A stretch of 64,000 nucleotides of DNA from Psychrosphaera sp. B3R10 (GCF_018861025.1 NZ_JAHKQH010000041.1:42553-106552), one strand, 5' to 3'. Shown: positions 9,721 to 18,267, counted from the first letter of the stretch. Notes: generated from the letters alone by a model not told the origin. Numbers and translations are program-made.

Positions 9721-9831
9721 GTCATCTCGTAGTTGAGCTTATATAAGCTCGATGAGACGAAAAGGGCACACAAGGTCGCGACGAATAGGCGAAGTTGGAT
9801 GCCGTATTCGCCCACCGCAAATCGGTTATTT
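9721..9831 (-). promoter_or_regulatory. Expression platform between riboswitch and receptor start
   Basis: There is no U-run, so control is probably at translation start. Two exclusive pairings exist on the minus strand: GGCGAA with TTCGCC (plus-strand 9807-9812 and 9788-9793) or the overlapping CGAATA with TATTCG (9805-9810 and 9782-9787). Just before the ATG is a perfect 16-bp palindrome GAGCTTATATAAGCTC (9735-9750), and TCATC beyond it can pair with GATGA at 9722-9726 next to the weak ribosome site. The switching scheme is inferred. Confidence 0.55.
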
Positions 9832-9937
9832 ATCTTAGGTCGGTATCGGGCTTATTTTTTCAAAATAACCGTTGCGGGGGCAGCGTTGGATTTTCACCAA
9901 TCTTCCCAGTTACCCTACAGAGTAGGCACCTAAAATA
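9832..9937 (-). ncRNA. Cobalamin riboswitch aptamer
   Basis: Read on the minus strand, the element contains the conserved core CTGGGAAGATTGGTG, then AAATCCAACGCTGCCCCCGC, and the 3' block AAGCCCGATACCGACC, which match the B12-box consensus (GGGAA..GGTG..AA.CC...GCTGCCCCCGC and the ACC.GCC-like end). P1 can form between TTAGGT (plus-strand 9928-9933) and ACCTAA (9835-9840). The aptamer is short because the peripheral arm after the B12 box is only a small A/T hairpin, as in compact class II forms. It precedes the TonB receptor gene by about 110 bases. Confidence 0.93.
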
Positions 9938-9950
9938 ATGTAGTAAATAT

Positions 9951-9966
9951 CGTGTTGTAAAACACG
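9951..9966. promoter_or_regulatory. Inverted repeat upstream of riboswitch
   Basis: Perfect 6-4-6 inverted repeat CGTGTT-GTAA-AACACG, located just upstream of the riboswitch where the receptor promoter must lie. It could be an operator for an extra regulator; no known consensus is recognised. Confidence 0.35.
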
Positions 9967-10136
9967 ACATCAGAATTTGGCGCGATAATAACAGGAAGCA
10001 AGGTGTGACGAAAGTTCTTGTTGGCTATATCGTATGTCGTTATTACAAATGGTTTAGATAGATAGTTACAATTGATAACGATATTGTAGTAGATTCATGG
10101 TTATACTAAGTAAAACTAAAATAAGTAAGGGGTATT

Positions 10137-10640
10137 ATGTTTAAGCTCATTTTATCAATAATTGTCGCTGGGTTTATATTGGTTGGTTGCGCCTCAAATA
10201 ATACGCTCACGAAAGAAGAACGGACTGCCGCCTATGAACAGTTTGTGGTGGATAACAACCTTGAACGTACTGATAAAATCCCTGGATTCAAATTTGATCA
10301 GTGGTCCTCTTTAGGGGCGAAACACCTTATTTTATACCGTAATTTTCGCTCACCTTATTTAGTGACATTGCAACGGAACTGTTTTGATCTCGACTTTGCT
10401 CATCAATTAGCTATAGAACATCAAGGTGGGTCTTTGCGGGCTAAATTTGATTATGTGTTAGTGCCGAATACTATTCCTGTGAAATGTTTTATTTCGGCAA
10501 TTCATAAGATCACGCCGGAGCAGAAGAAACAGCTAATGGCGATTGGAGAAGATCCTAAAACGTCCTCGCCAGATGATGCCGAGGATAATGATCAAGAAGC
10601 CGACGGTGAAGCGTCAGACAGTGACTTGGAGTCGGTATAA
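10137..10640 (+). CDS. Small lipoprotein, DUF6491-like
   Basis: A 167-residue protein with a lipoprotein signal peptide: a hydrophobic stretch ending LVGCASNN, lipid Cys at about 18. The mature part has KIPGFKFDQWSSLGAKHLILYRNFRSPYLVTLQRNC and a later VPVKCFISAIHKI-like block; two cysteines could form a disulfide in the envelope. This arrangement resembles the uncharacterised DUF6491 lipoproteins of gammaproteobacteria (from memory, not searched). The C-terminal 30 residues are very acidic (Asp/Glu-rich) and probably disordered. A ribosome site (AAGGGG) precedes the ATG. It is a single gene followed by its own terminator; no function can be assigned. Confidence 0.75.
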   Translation: MFKLILSIIVAGFILVGCASNNTLTKEERTAAYEQFVVDNNLERTDKIPGFKFDQWSSLGAKHLILYRNFRSPYLVTLQRNCFDLDFAHQLAIEHQGGSLRAKFDYVLVPNTIPVKCFISAIHKITPEQKKQLMAIGEDPKTSSPDDAEDNDQEADGEASDSDLESV

Positions 10641-10701
10641 CTCGACGATGTTATCGGAGCATAGGTCCGTAATAATTAGTGACTGACGCAATATTAAATC
10701 A

Positions 10702-10728
10702 AGGTGCTACGACGTAGTGCCTTTTTTT
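10702..10728 (+). terminator. Terminator after the small lipoprotein gene
   Basis: Stem AGGTGCTACG / CGTAGTGCCT (two G-U pairs) at 10702-10721 or so, followed by seven T at 10722-10728. Classic intrinsic terminator in plus orientation. Confidence 0.75.
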
Positions 10729-10874
10729 ATGTAATTTACATATGGATTTGCGTCCATCCTCGATAAATACGATGAACAACAGGAACTTCGATATAAAAAC
10801 CGATATTTGTTTAGGAAACTCTGCTTTAATAAGCAAAGGTATTAATAAGAAAAAACAAAAGTGGAAGGTAACAT

Positions 10875-12143
10875 ATGCGTTTGGTCCCGGTAGCAGCTTT
10901 ATTGAGTATTTTATTCTGTTCCTCAAATTTACTAGCACAACAAACCCTCATTAACGCCGACGCCTATGTCGATGTGGAAAGTGGCGAAACGATTAATTAC
11001 GTGTCGGTTTTAGTTGAAGATAACGTGATTATAGAGGTTGGCCGACAGGGCAAAGTCTCCGCTGATGCAGGCGCTGACATTATTAACCTACAGGGGAAAA
11101 CCTTATTACCAGGCTTAATGGATATGCATGTTCATTTAACTGGTGATGCGGAAGAGAACTTTTTGGCATCAAAAGGAAACTCGGTTCCTAGGATGACGGT
11201 AAAAGCGGTAAAAAATGCTAAAAAAACTTTGATGGCTGGATTCACTACAGTTCGTAACTTGGGTGCAAAGGGTTACTCAGTCATTGGTGTACGAGACGGC
11301 ATTAACGCTGGTGAAGTTGTCGGGCCTCGAATTTGGGCCGCAGGCCATTCTGTTAGTATTACAGGCGGTCATTGTGATGATAATTTCTCACCACCAGAAG
11401 CAGAAAGTATCAGTGGTGGTGTCGCAGATGGTCCGTGGGCGGTGCGAACTAAGGTGCGTGAAAACATCAAGTATGGCGCAAACACAATAAAAGTGTGTGC
11501 AACAGGTGGTGTGTTTTCAAAGGGCACTAAAGTTGGCATACAACAATTAACGGAAGAAGAAATCCGCTCGGCAGTCGAAGAAGCTCATATGCGCGGTCTA
11601 ATTGCTGCGGCACATGCGCACGGGACTGAAGGTATTAAAGCCGCTATCCGTGCTGGTATCGACAGTGTTGAACACTGTAGCTTTATGGACCAAGAAGCAA
11701 TCGATTTGGCACTAGAGCACGGTACATACTTGTCGTGTGATATTTATAATACGGAGTATACGTTGGCGTTTGGTGAAGCAAATGGTGTCCCAGAAGAAAA
11801 CATCAACAAAGAAAAACTCGTATCAAAAGCACAACGTGATAGCTTTAGAATGGCCGTCGAAGCTGGTGTGAAAATGGTATTTGGCTCAGACGCGGCAATT
11901 TATCCACATGGCGATAACGGCAAACAGTTTTCTCGTATGGTACGGTTTGGGATGACACCTATGCAAGCGATTCAGGCGGCAACATTAAATAGTGCTGATC
12001 TTTTGCAACAGGATAACATTGGACAAATTAAAGCGGGTTATTTAGCGGATATCGTCGCTGTTGATGGCAATCCAATTAGCAATATTGATCTTATGGAAAA
12101 TGTAACTTTTGTAATGAAAGACGGTGTTGTTTATAAGCAATAA
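10875..12143 (+). CDS. Secreted metal-dependent amidohydrolase (imidazolonepropionase/prolidase-like)
   Basis: A 422-residue member of the amidohydrolase superfamily with a cleavable signal peptide (about 1-22, ending LLAQQ), so it acts in the periplasm or outside. Metal ligands of the subtype are visible: HVH at 85-87 in LPGLMDMHVHL, a Lys in NTIKVCATGG that should be carboxylated, His in AAHAHGTEG, His in SVEHCSFMD, and Asp in VFGSDAAIYPHG. The C-terminus returns to the N-terminal beta-sandwich (LADIVAVDGNPISNI, VMKDGVVYK). Relatives include secreted Xaa-Pro and Xaa-Arg dipeptidases; the substrate cannot be named. GGAAGG lies six bases before the ATG. It appears monocistronic. Confidence 0.88.
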   Translation: MRLVPVAALLSILFCSSNLLAQQTLINADAYVDVESGETINYVSVLVEDNVIIEVGRQGKVSADAGADIINLQGKTLLPGLMDMHVHLTGDAEENFLASKGNSVPRMTVKAVKNAKKTLMAGFTTVRNLGAKGYSVIGVRDGINAGEVVGPRIWAAGHSVSITGGHCDDNFSPPEAESISGGVADGPWAVRTKVRENIKYGANTIKVCATGGVFSKGTKVGIQQLTEEEIRSAVEEAHMRGLIAAAHAHGTEGIKAAIRAGIDSVEHCSFMDQEAIDLALEHGTYLSCDIYNTEYTLAFGEANGVPEENINKEKLVSKAQRDSFRMAVEAGVKMVFGSDAAIYPHGDNGKQFSRMVRFGMTPMQAIQAATLNSADLLQQDNIGQIKAGYLADIVAVDGNPISNIDLMENVTFVMKDGVVYKQ

Positions 12144-12162
12144 GCCGCTATGAAAACCGTGT

Positions 12163-12196
12163 CTTGATATACGCCAATGCTGTTGCGTATTTCAAG
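12163..12196. terminator. Possible hairpin terminator between convergent genes
   Basis: CTTGATATACGC (12163-12174) pairs with GCGTATTTCAAG (12185-12196) with one mismatch. Only a short T tract (CTTTTAA) follows, so termination is plausible but weak. Confidence 0.4.
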
Positions 12197-12266
12197 GCAC
12201 TTTTAATAGCAGATCGACAGTAAAACGATATCGCTATCGACTTCACAGCTTTAGATGAATTTAAAA

Positions 12267-13400
12267 CTAGCCTGTGATGTTTTGAGTATGTTCGACCTGA
12301 TCCGTCATGATGCAATTTCTGCCTGCATCTTTGGCTTGATAAAGTAAATTGTCAGCGCGGGCAAGGAGCAGAATGTCAGTGTCTTTGGGTTTAATTTGAG
12401 TTAATCCAAAACTTGCTGTTAGCGGCCAAGAAATTCCTTCAAATTGATTTTTCTCGATATTTTCCTTCATTCTTTCAATCACGGTAAGTGCAGCCGAAAT
12501 TTTAGTACGTGGCATAACAATAACAAATTCTTCACCGCCAAATCGGATCAAAATATCCGTAGCTCGGCTACTTTGTTTTAATACTTCCGCGATTGCTATA
12601 AGGGCTTGGTCACCAGTTAAGTGACCTAATGTGTCATTAATTTTTTTGAAGTGATCTAAATCACATACAGCAATGCAAAAAGACTCATTTGAGCGTGCAA
12701 ATTCTTTAATTTCGCGCTGTAAGAAGTCCGTTAAATAACGTCTGTTGTACAATTTTGTTAATGGATCTTGAATGGATTCTTCTTTGAGTTTTTCGTTGGT
12801 CTTTTTTAAGTCCATGGACAGTTTTAACATCAGTCTGCGGTTGCTCTCTAGCGAGTTGGCAATTAAAAATGAAACGACACAAATCGCAATGATGGGAAAC
12901 AAAAATAGGACGCTAAAAGGCTGATCATAAAAATGGAAATAAACCACAGAGAATTGGGTTGTGGCAATTGCCATAATGATGACATATTTAAGAGAACAGG
13001 CTCGGTAGGCGGTTACTGTGCCTAAAATAGCAAAAGAGAATGCGGTGAAATTTGGCGTTAATAAGGACTGTAAAGCGGTAATAGACGCCGCAATAATACA
13101 TACGATTACGGCGTAACTCATCATCAAGAAGTCCATGTTCTTAATGTTGTTATAGGCTTTCGCTGTAGGTAAAACAAAACGGAAAACGGCTGAGCTTAAA
13201 AATAAGCCAAACCAAATTATTAGGTATGGGCTACTGTATTCTCCATTAATGTCGTTGACTTGATGGTAAATGTTGCGGCAACAAAATAGCAATGCAATGA
13301 TGCCTAACACGTAGGTCGCTACGACAAATCGAGAATAGTTGTCTTCGACCTGAGATTCTAAATATTTGATAGCAAAACTACATTGTTCAGCTTGAGCCAT
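12267..13400 (-). CDS. Membrane diguanylate cyclase (GGDEF)
   Basis: A 377-residue inner-membrane enzyme that makes cyclic di-GMP from two GTP. The first 200 residues hold about six hydrophobic helices with no recognisable extracytoplasmic sensor; a helix (LKKTNEKLKEESIQDPLTKLYNRR) links to a complete GGDEF domain. The active-site motif is RFGGEEF and an inhibitory RxxD site (RATD) sits five residues before it, so product feedback is likely. DxLTGL-like sequence is DPLTKLYNRRYL and DHFKKINDTLGH is present, which suggests activity is intact. Single minus-strand gene; the signal sensed is unknown. Confidence 0.9.
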   Translation of the reverse strand: MAQAEQCSFAIKYLESQVEDNYSRFVVATYVLGIIALLFCCRNIYHQVNDINGEYSSPYLIIWFGLFLSSAVFRFVLPTAKAYNNIKNMDFLMMSYAVIVCIIAASITALQSLLTPNFTAFSFAILGTVTAYRACSLKYVIIMAIATTQFSVVYFHFYDQPFSVLFLFPIIAICVVSFLIANSLESNRRLMLKLSMDLKKTNEKLKEESIQDPLTKLYNRRYLTDFLQREIKEFARSNESFCIAVCDLDHFKKINDTLGHLTGDQALIAIAEVLKQSSRATDILIRFGGEEFVIVMPRTKISAALTVIERMKENIEKNQFEGISWPLTASFGLTQIKPKDTDILLLARADNLLYQAKDAGRNCIMTDQVEHTQNITG

Positions 13401-13594
13401 TTTTATTTTTCTTAATTAGCTTAATTACGGCACTGCTCTTAAATCACATTGCTCATTTGCTATACAGAATAAAGGTTGCGCTTTTTCTGTGCAACACTTT
13501 GTTACATTTTGGGTGAAATTTAAGCTTATGCGGTTGGTAAGTACTAACAAAATAGGCCTATCTAAACTAATTGTTTGAAAAGTCATCAAATCGA

Positions 13595-13622
13595 TTGAGC
13601 CAAATCAAAAAGTAGGTATAAT
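13595..13622 (+). promoter_or_regulatory. Sigma70 promoter of the rpsF operon
   Basis: TTGAGC (13595-13600), 16-base spacer, TATAAT (13617-13622), followed by a G/C-rich start region. It lies about 97 bases before rpsF. The rest of the 318-base gap 13401-13718 holds only A/T-rich sequence and the leader. Confidence 0.75.
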
Positions 13623-13718
13623 TGCGCCCCCAAATCAGCTATCAATTTTTGTTCCTTGCCTTTGTACAAGTTTGGCTGAGCTTGAGTTTAAGGCTACTAA
13701 TCCAAAAGGAATCTAACG

Positions 13719-14054
13719 ATGCGTCATTACGAAATCGTTTTTATGGTTCACCCTGACCAGAGTGAACAAGTAACTGGTATGATTGAACGTTATACTGGTT
13801 CTATTACTGAAGCCAATGGCCAAGTACACCGTCTTGAAGACTGGGGTCGCCGTCAATTAGCTTATCCAATTGAGAAATTACACAAAGCACACTACGTTCT
13901 TATGAATGTTGAAGCGCCGAGTGAAGTAATTGCTGAATTAGAAGAAACATTCCGCTACAACGATGCGGTATTGCGTTCTCTAACTATCCGTAAGGACCAT
14001 GCAGTTACTGAACCTTCTCCTCTGGCTAAAGAAGAGAAGAAAGAAGCTGCTTAA
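13719..14054 (+). CDS. rpsF: 30S ribosomal protein bS6
   Basis: Component of the platform of the small subunit, binding 16S rRNA together with bS18. The 111-residue protein begins [18 protein letters not shown] and has the conserved block [24 protein letters not shown]; the C-terminus is a charged Glu/Lys tail of the kind that RimK can extend. First gene of the operon rpsF-priB-rpsR-rplI. AAAGGAATC precedes the ATG as ribosome site. Confidence 0.98.
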   Translation: MRHYEIVFMVHPDQSEQVTGMIERYTGSITEANGQVHRLEDWGRRQLAYPIEKLHKAHYVLMNVEAPSEVIAELEETFRYNDAVLRSLTIRKDHAVTEPSPLAKEEKKEAA

Positions 14055-14069
14055 TTGAGGATAGCTTAG

Positions 14070-14375
14070 GTGTTTAATCAGGTGGTCTTAACGGGCCAAA
14101 TTTGCAAATCACCCAAGTTTTCTGAAAGTCCTGCAGGCGTAGTTCATGGTCAATTTTCAATTGAACATCGTTCTATTCAACAGGAAGACGAGTTTAGCCG
14201 AAACGCTTATATTCGAATTCATGTTGTAACCTGTGGTGAACAACAAAGGCAGTTAATACAAAATTTTGTTGTAGGTGATGAAGTTAATGTGAGTGGTTTT
14301 TTAAACCGTCACGAAAGTAAAAATGGTCAACCCATTCTTGCACTTCACGCTCAACACATTGAAAAACTCAATTAG
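14070..14375 (+). CDS. priB: Primosomal replication protein N
   Basis: Single-stranded-DNA-binding OB-fold protein that acts with PriA and DnaT to reload the replicative helicase at stalled forks. The 101-residue protein starts at GTG (14070; a stop-free ATG alternative is absent) with FNQVVLTGQICKSPKFSESPAGV and has QFSIEHRS and VGDEVNVSGFLNRHESKNGQPILALHAQHIE, all typical of PriB. Its place between rpsF and rpsR is the usual one in enteric-type gammaproteobacteria. Confidence 0.95.
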   Translation: MFNQVVLTGQICKSPKFSESPAGVVHGQFSIEHRSIQQEDEFSRNAYIRIHVVTCGEQQRQLIQNFVVGDEVNVSGFLNRHESKNGQPILALHAQHIEKLN

Positions 14376-14384
14376 GAGACTCTA

Positions 14385-14612
14385 ATGGCACGTTATTTTA
14401 GACGTCGTAAAGTTTGCCGTTTCAAAGCAGATGGCATCAAAGAGATAGATTATAAAGATCTAGCAACTCTACGTAACTATGTTACAGAAAGTGGAAAAAT
14501 CGTACCTAGCCGTATCACAGGTACAAGTGCAAAGTATCAACGCCAACTAGCTCGTGCAATCAAACGCTCACGCTTTTTAGCATTGTTGCCTTATACAGAT
14601 TTACATCAATAA
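14385..14612 (+). CDS. rpsR: 30S ribosomal protein bS18
   Basis: Small-subunit platform protein that pairs with bS6. The 75-residue protein has [29 protein letters not shown] and [25 protein letters not shown], matching bS18 throughout. GGAGACT lies directly before the ATG. Third gene of the rpsF operon. Confidence 0.98.
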   Translation: MARYFRRRKVCRFKADGIKEIDYKDLATLRNYVTESGKIVPSRITGTSAKYQRQLARAIKRSRFLALLPYTDLHQ

Positions 14613-14639
14613 GACTGGTAATTAAGAGGTTTAATACAT

Positions 14640-15092
14640 ATGAACGTAATCCTTTTAGATAAAGTTGCCAACTTAGGTTCACTTGGTGACAACGTAGTCG
14701 TTAAATCTGGCTACGCGCGTAACTACTTATTCCCACAGGGAAAAGCAGTTCCAGCGACTAAAGGCAATTTAGAGCAATTCGAAGCTCGTCGTGCAGAATT
14801 AGAAGCAAAAGTTGCTGAAGAATTAGCTGCCGCTGAAGCTCGCGCTGCTCAAGTTACTGAGCTTGCAGAAGTGACTATCGCTTCTAAAGCTGGTGACGAA
14901 GGTAAACTATTTGGTTCTATCGGAACTCGTGACATCGCTGACGTTATTTCAGAAGCTGGTGTTGCAGTCGTTAAAGCTGAAGTTAAAATGCCTGAAGGCG
15001 CAATCCGTGAAACTGGAGAGTTTGATATCGCTATCCAACTTCACCCAGAAGTAACTGCGTCTATCAAAATTAACGTTATTGCTGAAGCATAA
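14640..15092 (+). CDS. rplI: 50S ribosomal protein bL9
   Basis: Large-subunit protein that reaches from the L1 stalk region toward neighbouring ribosomes and supports reading-frame accuracy. The 150-residue protein has the N-terminal domain [36 protein letters not shown], a long connecting helix rich in Ala/Glu, and the C-terminal domain with [16 protein letters not shown]. Last gene of its operon, followed by a strong terminator. Confidence 0.98.
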   Translation: MNVILLDKVANLGSLGDNVVVKSGYARNYLFPQGKAVPATKGNLEQFEARRAELEAKVAEELAAAEARAAQVTELAEVTIASKAGDEGKLFGSIGTRDIADVISEAGVAVVKAEVKMPEGAIRETGEFDIAIQLHPEVTASIKINVIAEA

Positions 15093-15114
15093 TTAGTTAG
15101 TTTTAAAAGTATGA

Positions 15115-15142
15115 ATGCCAGTGACTTGTCACTGGCATTTTT
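15115..15142 (+). terminator. Terminator of the rpsF-rplI operon
   Basis: Perfect 11-bp stem AATGCCAGTGA(C) at 15115-15125 with its complement at 15128-15138, two-base loop core, then TTTT. It can also serve the convergent minus-strand gene. Confidence 0.88.
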
Positions 15143-15150
15143 GTATCTGG

Positions 15151-15924
15151 CTATTGATCTTGCTTTAGCTGCGACTCAGTTGAAAGGTAATACAAACCTA
15201 GTACCTCTTCTAATTCCCCTGATTTTTTCATCACCTCGAGTGTGTTGTTTAATTCTTTAACAAAACTGTCCACCCGCGGATTTACAATACATTCAAAATA
15301 GTCAAAAGATTGTAATAATGGACTCAGCTCTTCGTAGTTTAATTTGGACATTTGTTTTTTTGTTAAAATAAAACGAAGGTCGGGTAAATAATCAATTAAT
15401 GCCGCCGCTCTCTTTTTTTGCAACATGCCAATTGCGGCCTGCTGACTTACAACGGGAAAAAAATTGATGTGTTTTTGTTCCGTAATATAGTCCCCAAACA
15501 AATATCCTCTTTGATGCACAACAAGTTTGTTGTGGAGCTGACTGAGTTTTGTGTACCTTTCTGGGCCGATAGTGAAGATATACGCAGAAATACTATTAAC
15601 TTTTGAGCTTAATTGCGTTGGAATGCTGCGGCTTGCCGTTGGGATGGTCGGGAATATGCAGTCAACAGATCTGTCTTGCAGCTTTTTATTAGAGCGCGAG
15701 CTGGGCATATAATTAAGTTCTAAATCGAAATCAATTTTTTTAACGAGATGTTTTACTAGTAAATTATAGGGGGCTTTGTCGTTGTTATATTCCATTACAT
15801 TTGGAATATGAGTTAATGCAATAGAGATTTTTTCCTGCGCATTACTCGCGGCACTAAAACAACTAGGTAATATTAAAAGCGTTACGAATAATAACTTCAA
15901 ACTAAACCACCAAATCCAAGGCAA
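15151..15924 (-). CDS. Periplasmic solute-binding-like protein (SBP_bac_3-like)
   Basis: A 257-residue protein with an N-terminal signal (LLFVTLLILPSCFSAASNA) and the two-lobe layout of amino-acid-type binding proteins: KISIALTHIPNVM at the first strand, SVDCIFPTI in the middle, KLVVHQRGYLFGDYI opening the second lobe, and a C-terminal helix EVMKKSGELEEVLGLYY. Such stand-alone proteins are common in Alteromonadales; no transporter genes are adjacent. The frame opens at a TTG (15924) with an in-frame stop just before it; a second TTG at 15900, preceded by GGTGG six bases upstream and giving a cleaner signal peptide, may be the real start. Ligand unknown. Confidence 0.72.
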   Translation of the reverse strand: MPWIWWFSLKLLFVTLLILPSCFSAASNAQEKISIALTHIPNVMEYNNDKAPYNLLVKHLVKKIDFDLELNYMPSSRSNKKLQDRSVDCIFPTIPTASRSIPTQLSSKVNSISAYIFTIGPERYTKLSQLHNKLVVHQRGYLFGDYITEQKHINFFPVVSQQAAIGMLQKKRAAALIDYLPDLRFILTKKQMSKLNYEELSPLLQSFDYFECIVNPRVDSFVKELNNTLEVMKKSGELEEVLGLYYLSTESQLKQDQ

Positions 15925-15973
15925 CCTTAGTCAGTTTAGTTCAGTTCGAAAACTTTGCGCGTCTTAATGTGAA

Positions 15974-16005
15974 TAAAAAGCCCCATCTCAAAGTTGTTCA
16001 GGGGC
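15974..16005 (-). terminator. Terminator after the conserved unknown gene
   Basis: On the minus strand GCCCC (16005-16001) pairs with GGGGC (15984-15980) across a 16-base loop, followed by TTTTTATT. It terminates the gene at 16015-17136. Confidence 0.75.
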
Positions 16006-16014
16006 ATATAAATA

Positions 16015-17136
16015 TTACACTTGTTGCATGATATGTTGGTGAACACGAATGATAATATCGTCGTTATCTTTTTTCCAATTCACATCGTCAGCAAACTTAG
16101 TTACGGTTTGCATCACTTGATTAACAAACTTCCCGTAGTTGTTATTATTTTCATCTGACTCGTCAGCGAAAAAGACAAAACGTATTGTGTCTGCTAATTT
16201 ATCACCGCTCCAATGTACACAGAAACGGCTTTTGTTATTGCTTGGATCCACACCAATAGATATTAACTCACCTTGTACTTCTGCTGTTTCTGACTCGTCA
16301 TAACGAACAAACGGTGACAGGCCATTGGCAATTAGTGCCGCTTGGTCAATATTGTTTTCACTACATGCGTCTTTAAATATGCTTTCTACTTTTTCATACA
16401 ATTTAGTGAAAGGCGTATCACAGTTGTAATCAATGTCAGTGCCTTTTAATAAACGTCGAGCCATTGGTACACTGGCAATCGCGTAAGTAATTGAGGTGTG
16501 TTCACCAATCTTTTGACCTTGGCTTTGATAGCGATCAGCAATTTCACGGAAACTATGAGTGATAGTTTCTTTATGACCTTTTTCTTTCGTGAATAAATCA
16601 AAAGTAAGATGTTGATGGTCGCGTAATTTTATTGCGTTAGGTGCTAAGCCTATTTTAGCTGAAATGTCTTTAACCGCTTTAAACACGGCATTATGGAACT
16701 TGCCAGAATTAAGGCGTAACTCGTCACCGGTTGCTAAAAATAATATTTTTACTTTTCGAGCTCTAATTGCGTTGTCGTAATAGCTTTTAAATGTGCTGTT
16801 ATGTTCTGGGCAGTAAAAGAAAAAAGACTGCTGATTACTATGCAGCACTTGTTGCTCGCCACTGTAACGTACACGAACAAGTTTGTTATTCGCAACAAAA
16901 TTAACGTGTGTCAGGCCGTGTTGTTCAACTACTTCAAAAATTTGATGAGACAATTTTTGGTAAAACTTTTGATATGGCTGGTCTGCATTGGTGTCGATTG
17001 TGCCGACAATGGATTCAATTAACTCGTCTGTTAATTGGATTTCAGCCAAAATATACTGGTTATCGCGTGAGTCACTAGGAATGTAAACTCGGTCACCTGC
17101 GCGGTGTTTTCTTAAAATTGATGATGCTCTTCTCAT
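16015..17136 (-). CDS. Conserved protein of unknown function (possibly DUF3083)
   Basis: A 373-residue soluble protein with no signal peptide, no membrane helix and no catalytic motif I recognise. It begins RRASSILRKHRAGDRVYIPSDSRDNQYILAEIQLTDEL and contains KVKILFLATGDELRLNSGKFH, SITYAIASVPMARRLLKGTDIDYNCD and FCVHWSGDKLADTIRFVFFADESDENNNNYGKF. This is like the DUF3083 proteins of Shewanella and relatives (recalled, not searched). AGAGGGA precedes the ATG at good spacing. It stands alone, divergent from a YitT-type gene, and its own terminator follows. Confidence 0.75.
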   Translation of the reverse strand: MRRASSILRKHRAGDRVYIPSDSRDNQYILAEIQLTDELIESIVGTIDTNADQPYQKFYQKLSHQIFEVVEQHGLTHVNFVANNKLVRVRYSGEQQVLHSNQQSFFFYCPEHNSTFKSYYDNAIRARKVKILFLATGDELRLNSGKFHNAVFKAVKDISAKIGLAPNAIKLRDHQHLTFDLFTKEKGHKETITHSFREIADRYQSQGQKIGEHTSITYAIASVPMARRLLKGTDIDYNCDTPFTKLYEKVESIFKDACSENNIDQAALIANGLSPFVRYDESETAEVQGELISIGVDPSNNKSRFCVHWSGDKLADTIRFVFFADESDENNNNYGKFVNQVMQTVTKFADDVNWKKDNDDIIIRVHQHIMQQV

Positions 17137-17525
17137 AATTCCCTCTCTGCTTCTAGGACCAATTGGTTTGAGAAACTAATTTATTTTTATTGTTATAACA
17201 TGGCGTTAATACGTAAACATCAATTCATTTGACAATTTGCCTGTTGTTTTTAGACTGAGTTGGAATTGATTAGTTGAACTAGTTTCTACTCTATTATTGT
17301 GACATATATGTGTTATTCAAGTTTTATTAACGGTGGAAATCCCAATATTAGTGCATCTTGGCTTGAGAGTCAGGTACTGTTTGGTTTAGCCGTCTTTTGC
17401 ACTATTTAAGCGTAAATATCTCTTGCCGATTTTGGGCAATGTTTGAATGGATAAATAGAGCTATTACTCAGTAATGATAGAGTTAATAGGTTAAAATAGT
17501 GCCGTCGAATTTACGCAGAGTTGTC
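17137..17525. other. Divergent intergenic region
   Basis: This 389-base stretch separates two divergent genes. It is A/T-rich, has no convincing reading frame or RNA, and must contain promoters for both. The only structured element seen is the inverted repeat ATTACT-C-AGTAAT at 17463-17475 before the YitT-type gene. Confidence 0.5.
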
Positions 17526-18182
17526 ATGAAAAAAATAGCATTTGAATGGTACGCAATAGTTGAAGGCTGCTTCTTAGTCGCCCTTGGATTATTCTTTTTA
17601 CAATCGAGTCATATGATCGTTGGTGGCACTGCAGGTCTTGCCGCACTCGCAACTAAAAGTTGGGGGTTGTCGATGGGGTTATGGTTCTTCATTGTAAATG
17701 CGCCGTTTTTTGTTATCGCTTACCGTCAAATGGGAAAAACGTTTACGTTAAAAAGTGTGTTTGGCATTGTGTTGGTTTCTATTCTTGCAGATACGATGCA
17801 ATTGCTCATCTCTTTAAATTCAATCCCTATGTGGCTAGCCTCGTTTATCGGCGGCGGTTTAATAGGTGTTGGATTATTGCTGATATTCAAAAATAATGCG
17901 TCACTTGGTGGGGTCAATATCCTTGCACTTTTTATTGAGAAAAAATACGGCATCCATAGTGGCAAAGTTATTTTATCAATTGATTTGTTAGTCGTGTTAT
18001 TAGCTCTGACAAGTTATACCGTAGAACAATTGCTGTATTCGACACTTGGCTTTTTTGTTTTGACTTCGGTTTTAGGCCGTTATCATAAAAAAGCGCCACT
18101 GACTCAAAATCACAAAGTGAAGACATCCTCCGTTGCTAATACCGCGGGTACTGACGTTGATTCCCACGTAAGTCCTGCATAG
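17526..18182 (+). CDS. YitT-family (DUF161) membrane protein
   Basis: A 218-residue inner-membrane protein with about five hydrophobic helices. The family block SSHMIVGGTAGLAALATKSWG near residue 30 and the Gly-rich FIGGGLIGVGLLLIFKNNASLGGVNILAL mark YitT-type proteins, whose transported substrate is not established. Here the cytosolic C-terminal domain seen in some YitT relatives is missing, leaving only a short polar tail, so this is the short form. I chose ATG at 17526 with GAGTT upstream; a GTG at 17499 would add nine residues. Single gene ahead of the acetate regulators. Confidence 0.82.
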   Translation: MKKIAFEWYAIVEGCFLVALGLFFLQSSHMIVGGTAGLAALATKSWGLSMGLWFFIVNAPFFVIAYRQMGKTFTLKSVFGIVLVSILADTMQLLISLNSIPMWLASFIGGGLIGVGLLLIFKNNASLGGVNILALFIEKKYGIHSGKVILSIDLLVVLLALTSYTVEQLLYSTLGFFVLTSVLGRYHKKAPLTQNHKVKTSSVANTAGTDVDSHVSPA

Positions 18183-18251
18183 AATTGTATCGTTCGTTCA
18201 TACTAGGTTAAAAAAGCGGCTTTTGTTGATCTGCATTAGGTTTAGGTGCGA

Positions 18252-18267
18252 ATAGACAAAAGTCTAA
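18252..18267. promoter_or_regulatory. Candidate CrbR operator upstream of crbR
   Basis: ATAGAC-AAAA-GTCTAA, an inverted repeat with four-base spacer, 66 bases before the crbR start. It matches sites before acs and in the actP/DUF294 divergent region. A second inverted repeat TTAAC-TATTT-GTTAA (18268-18282) and extra half-sites AGACTAGACT (18287-18296) follow. Confidence 0.55.

Noticed and set aside
9733..9933. Plus-strand 66-codon frame over the riboswitch
   Set aside because: It is the antisense of the conserved cobalamin aptamer and has no ribosome site or family.
10699..10938. Small minus-strand frame before the amidohydrolase
   Set aside because: It covers a terminator and the promoter region and overlaps the true gene start; composition is not gene-like.
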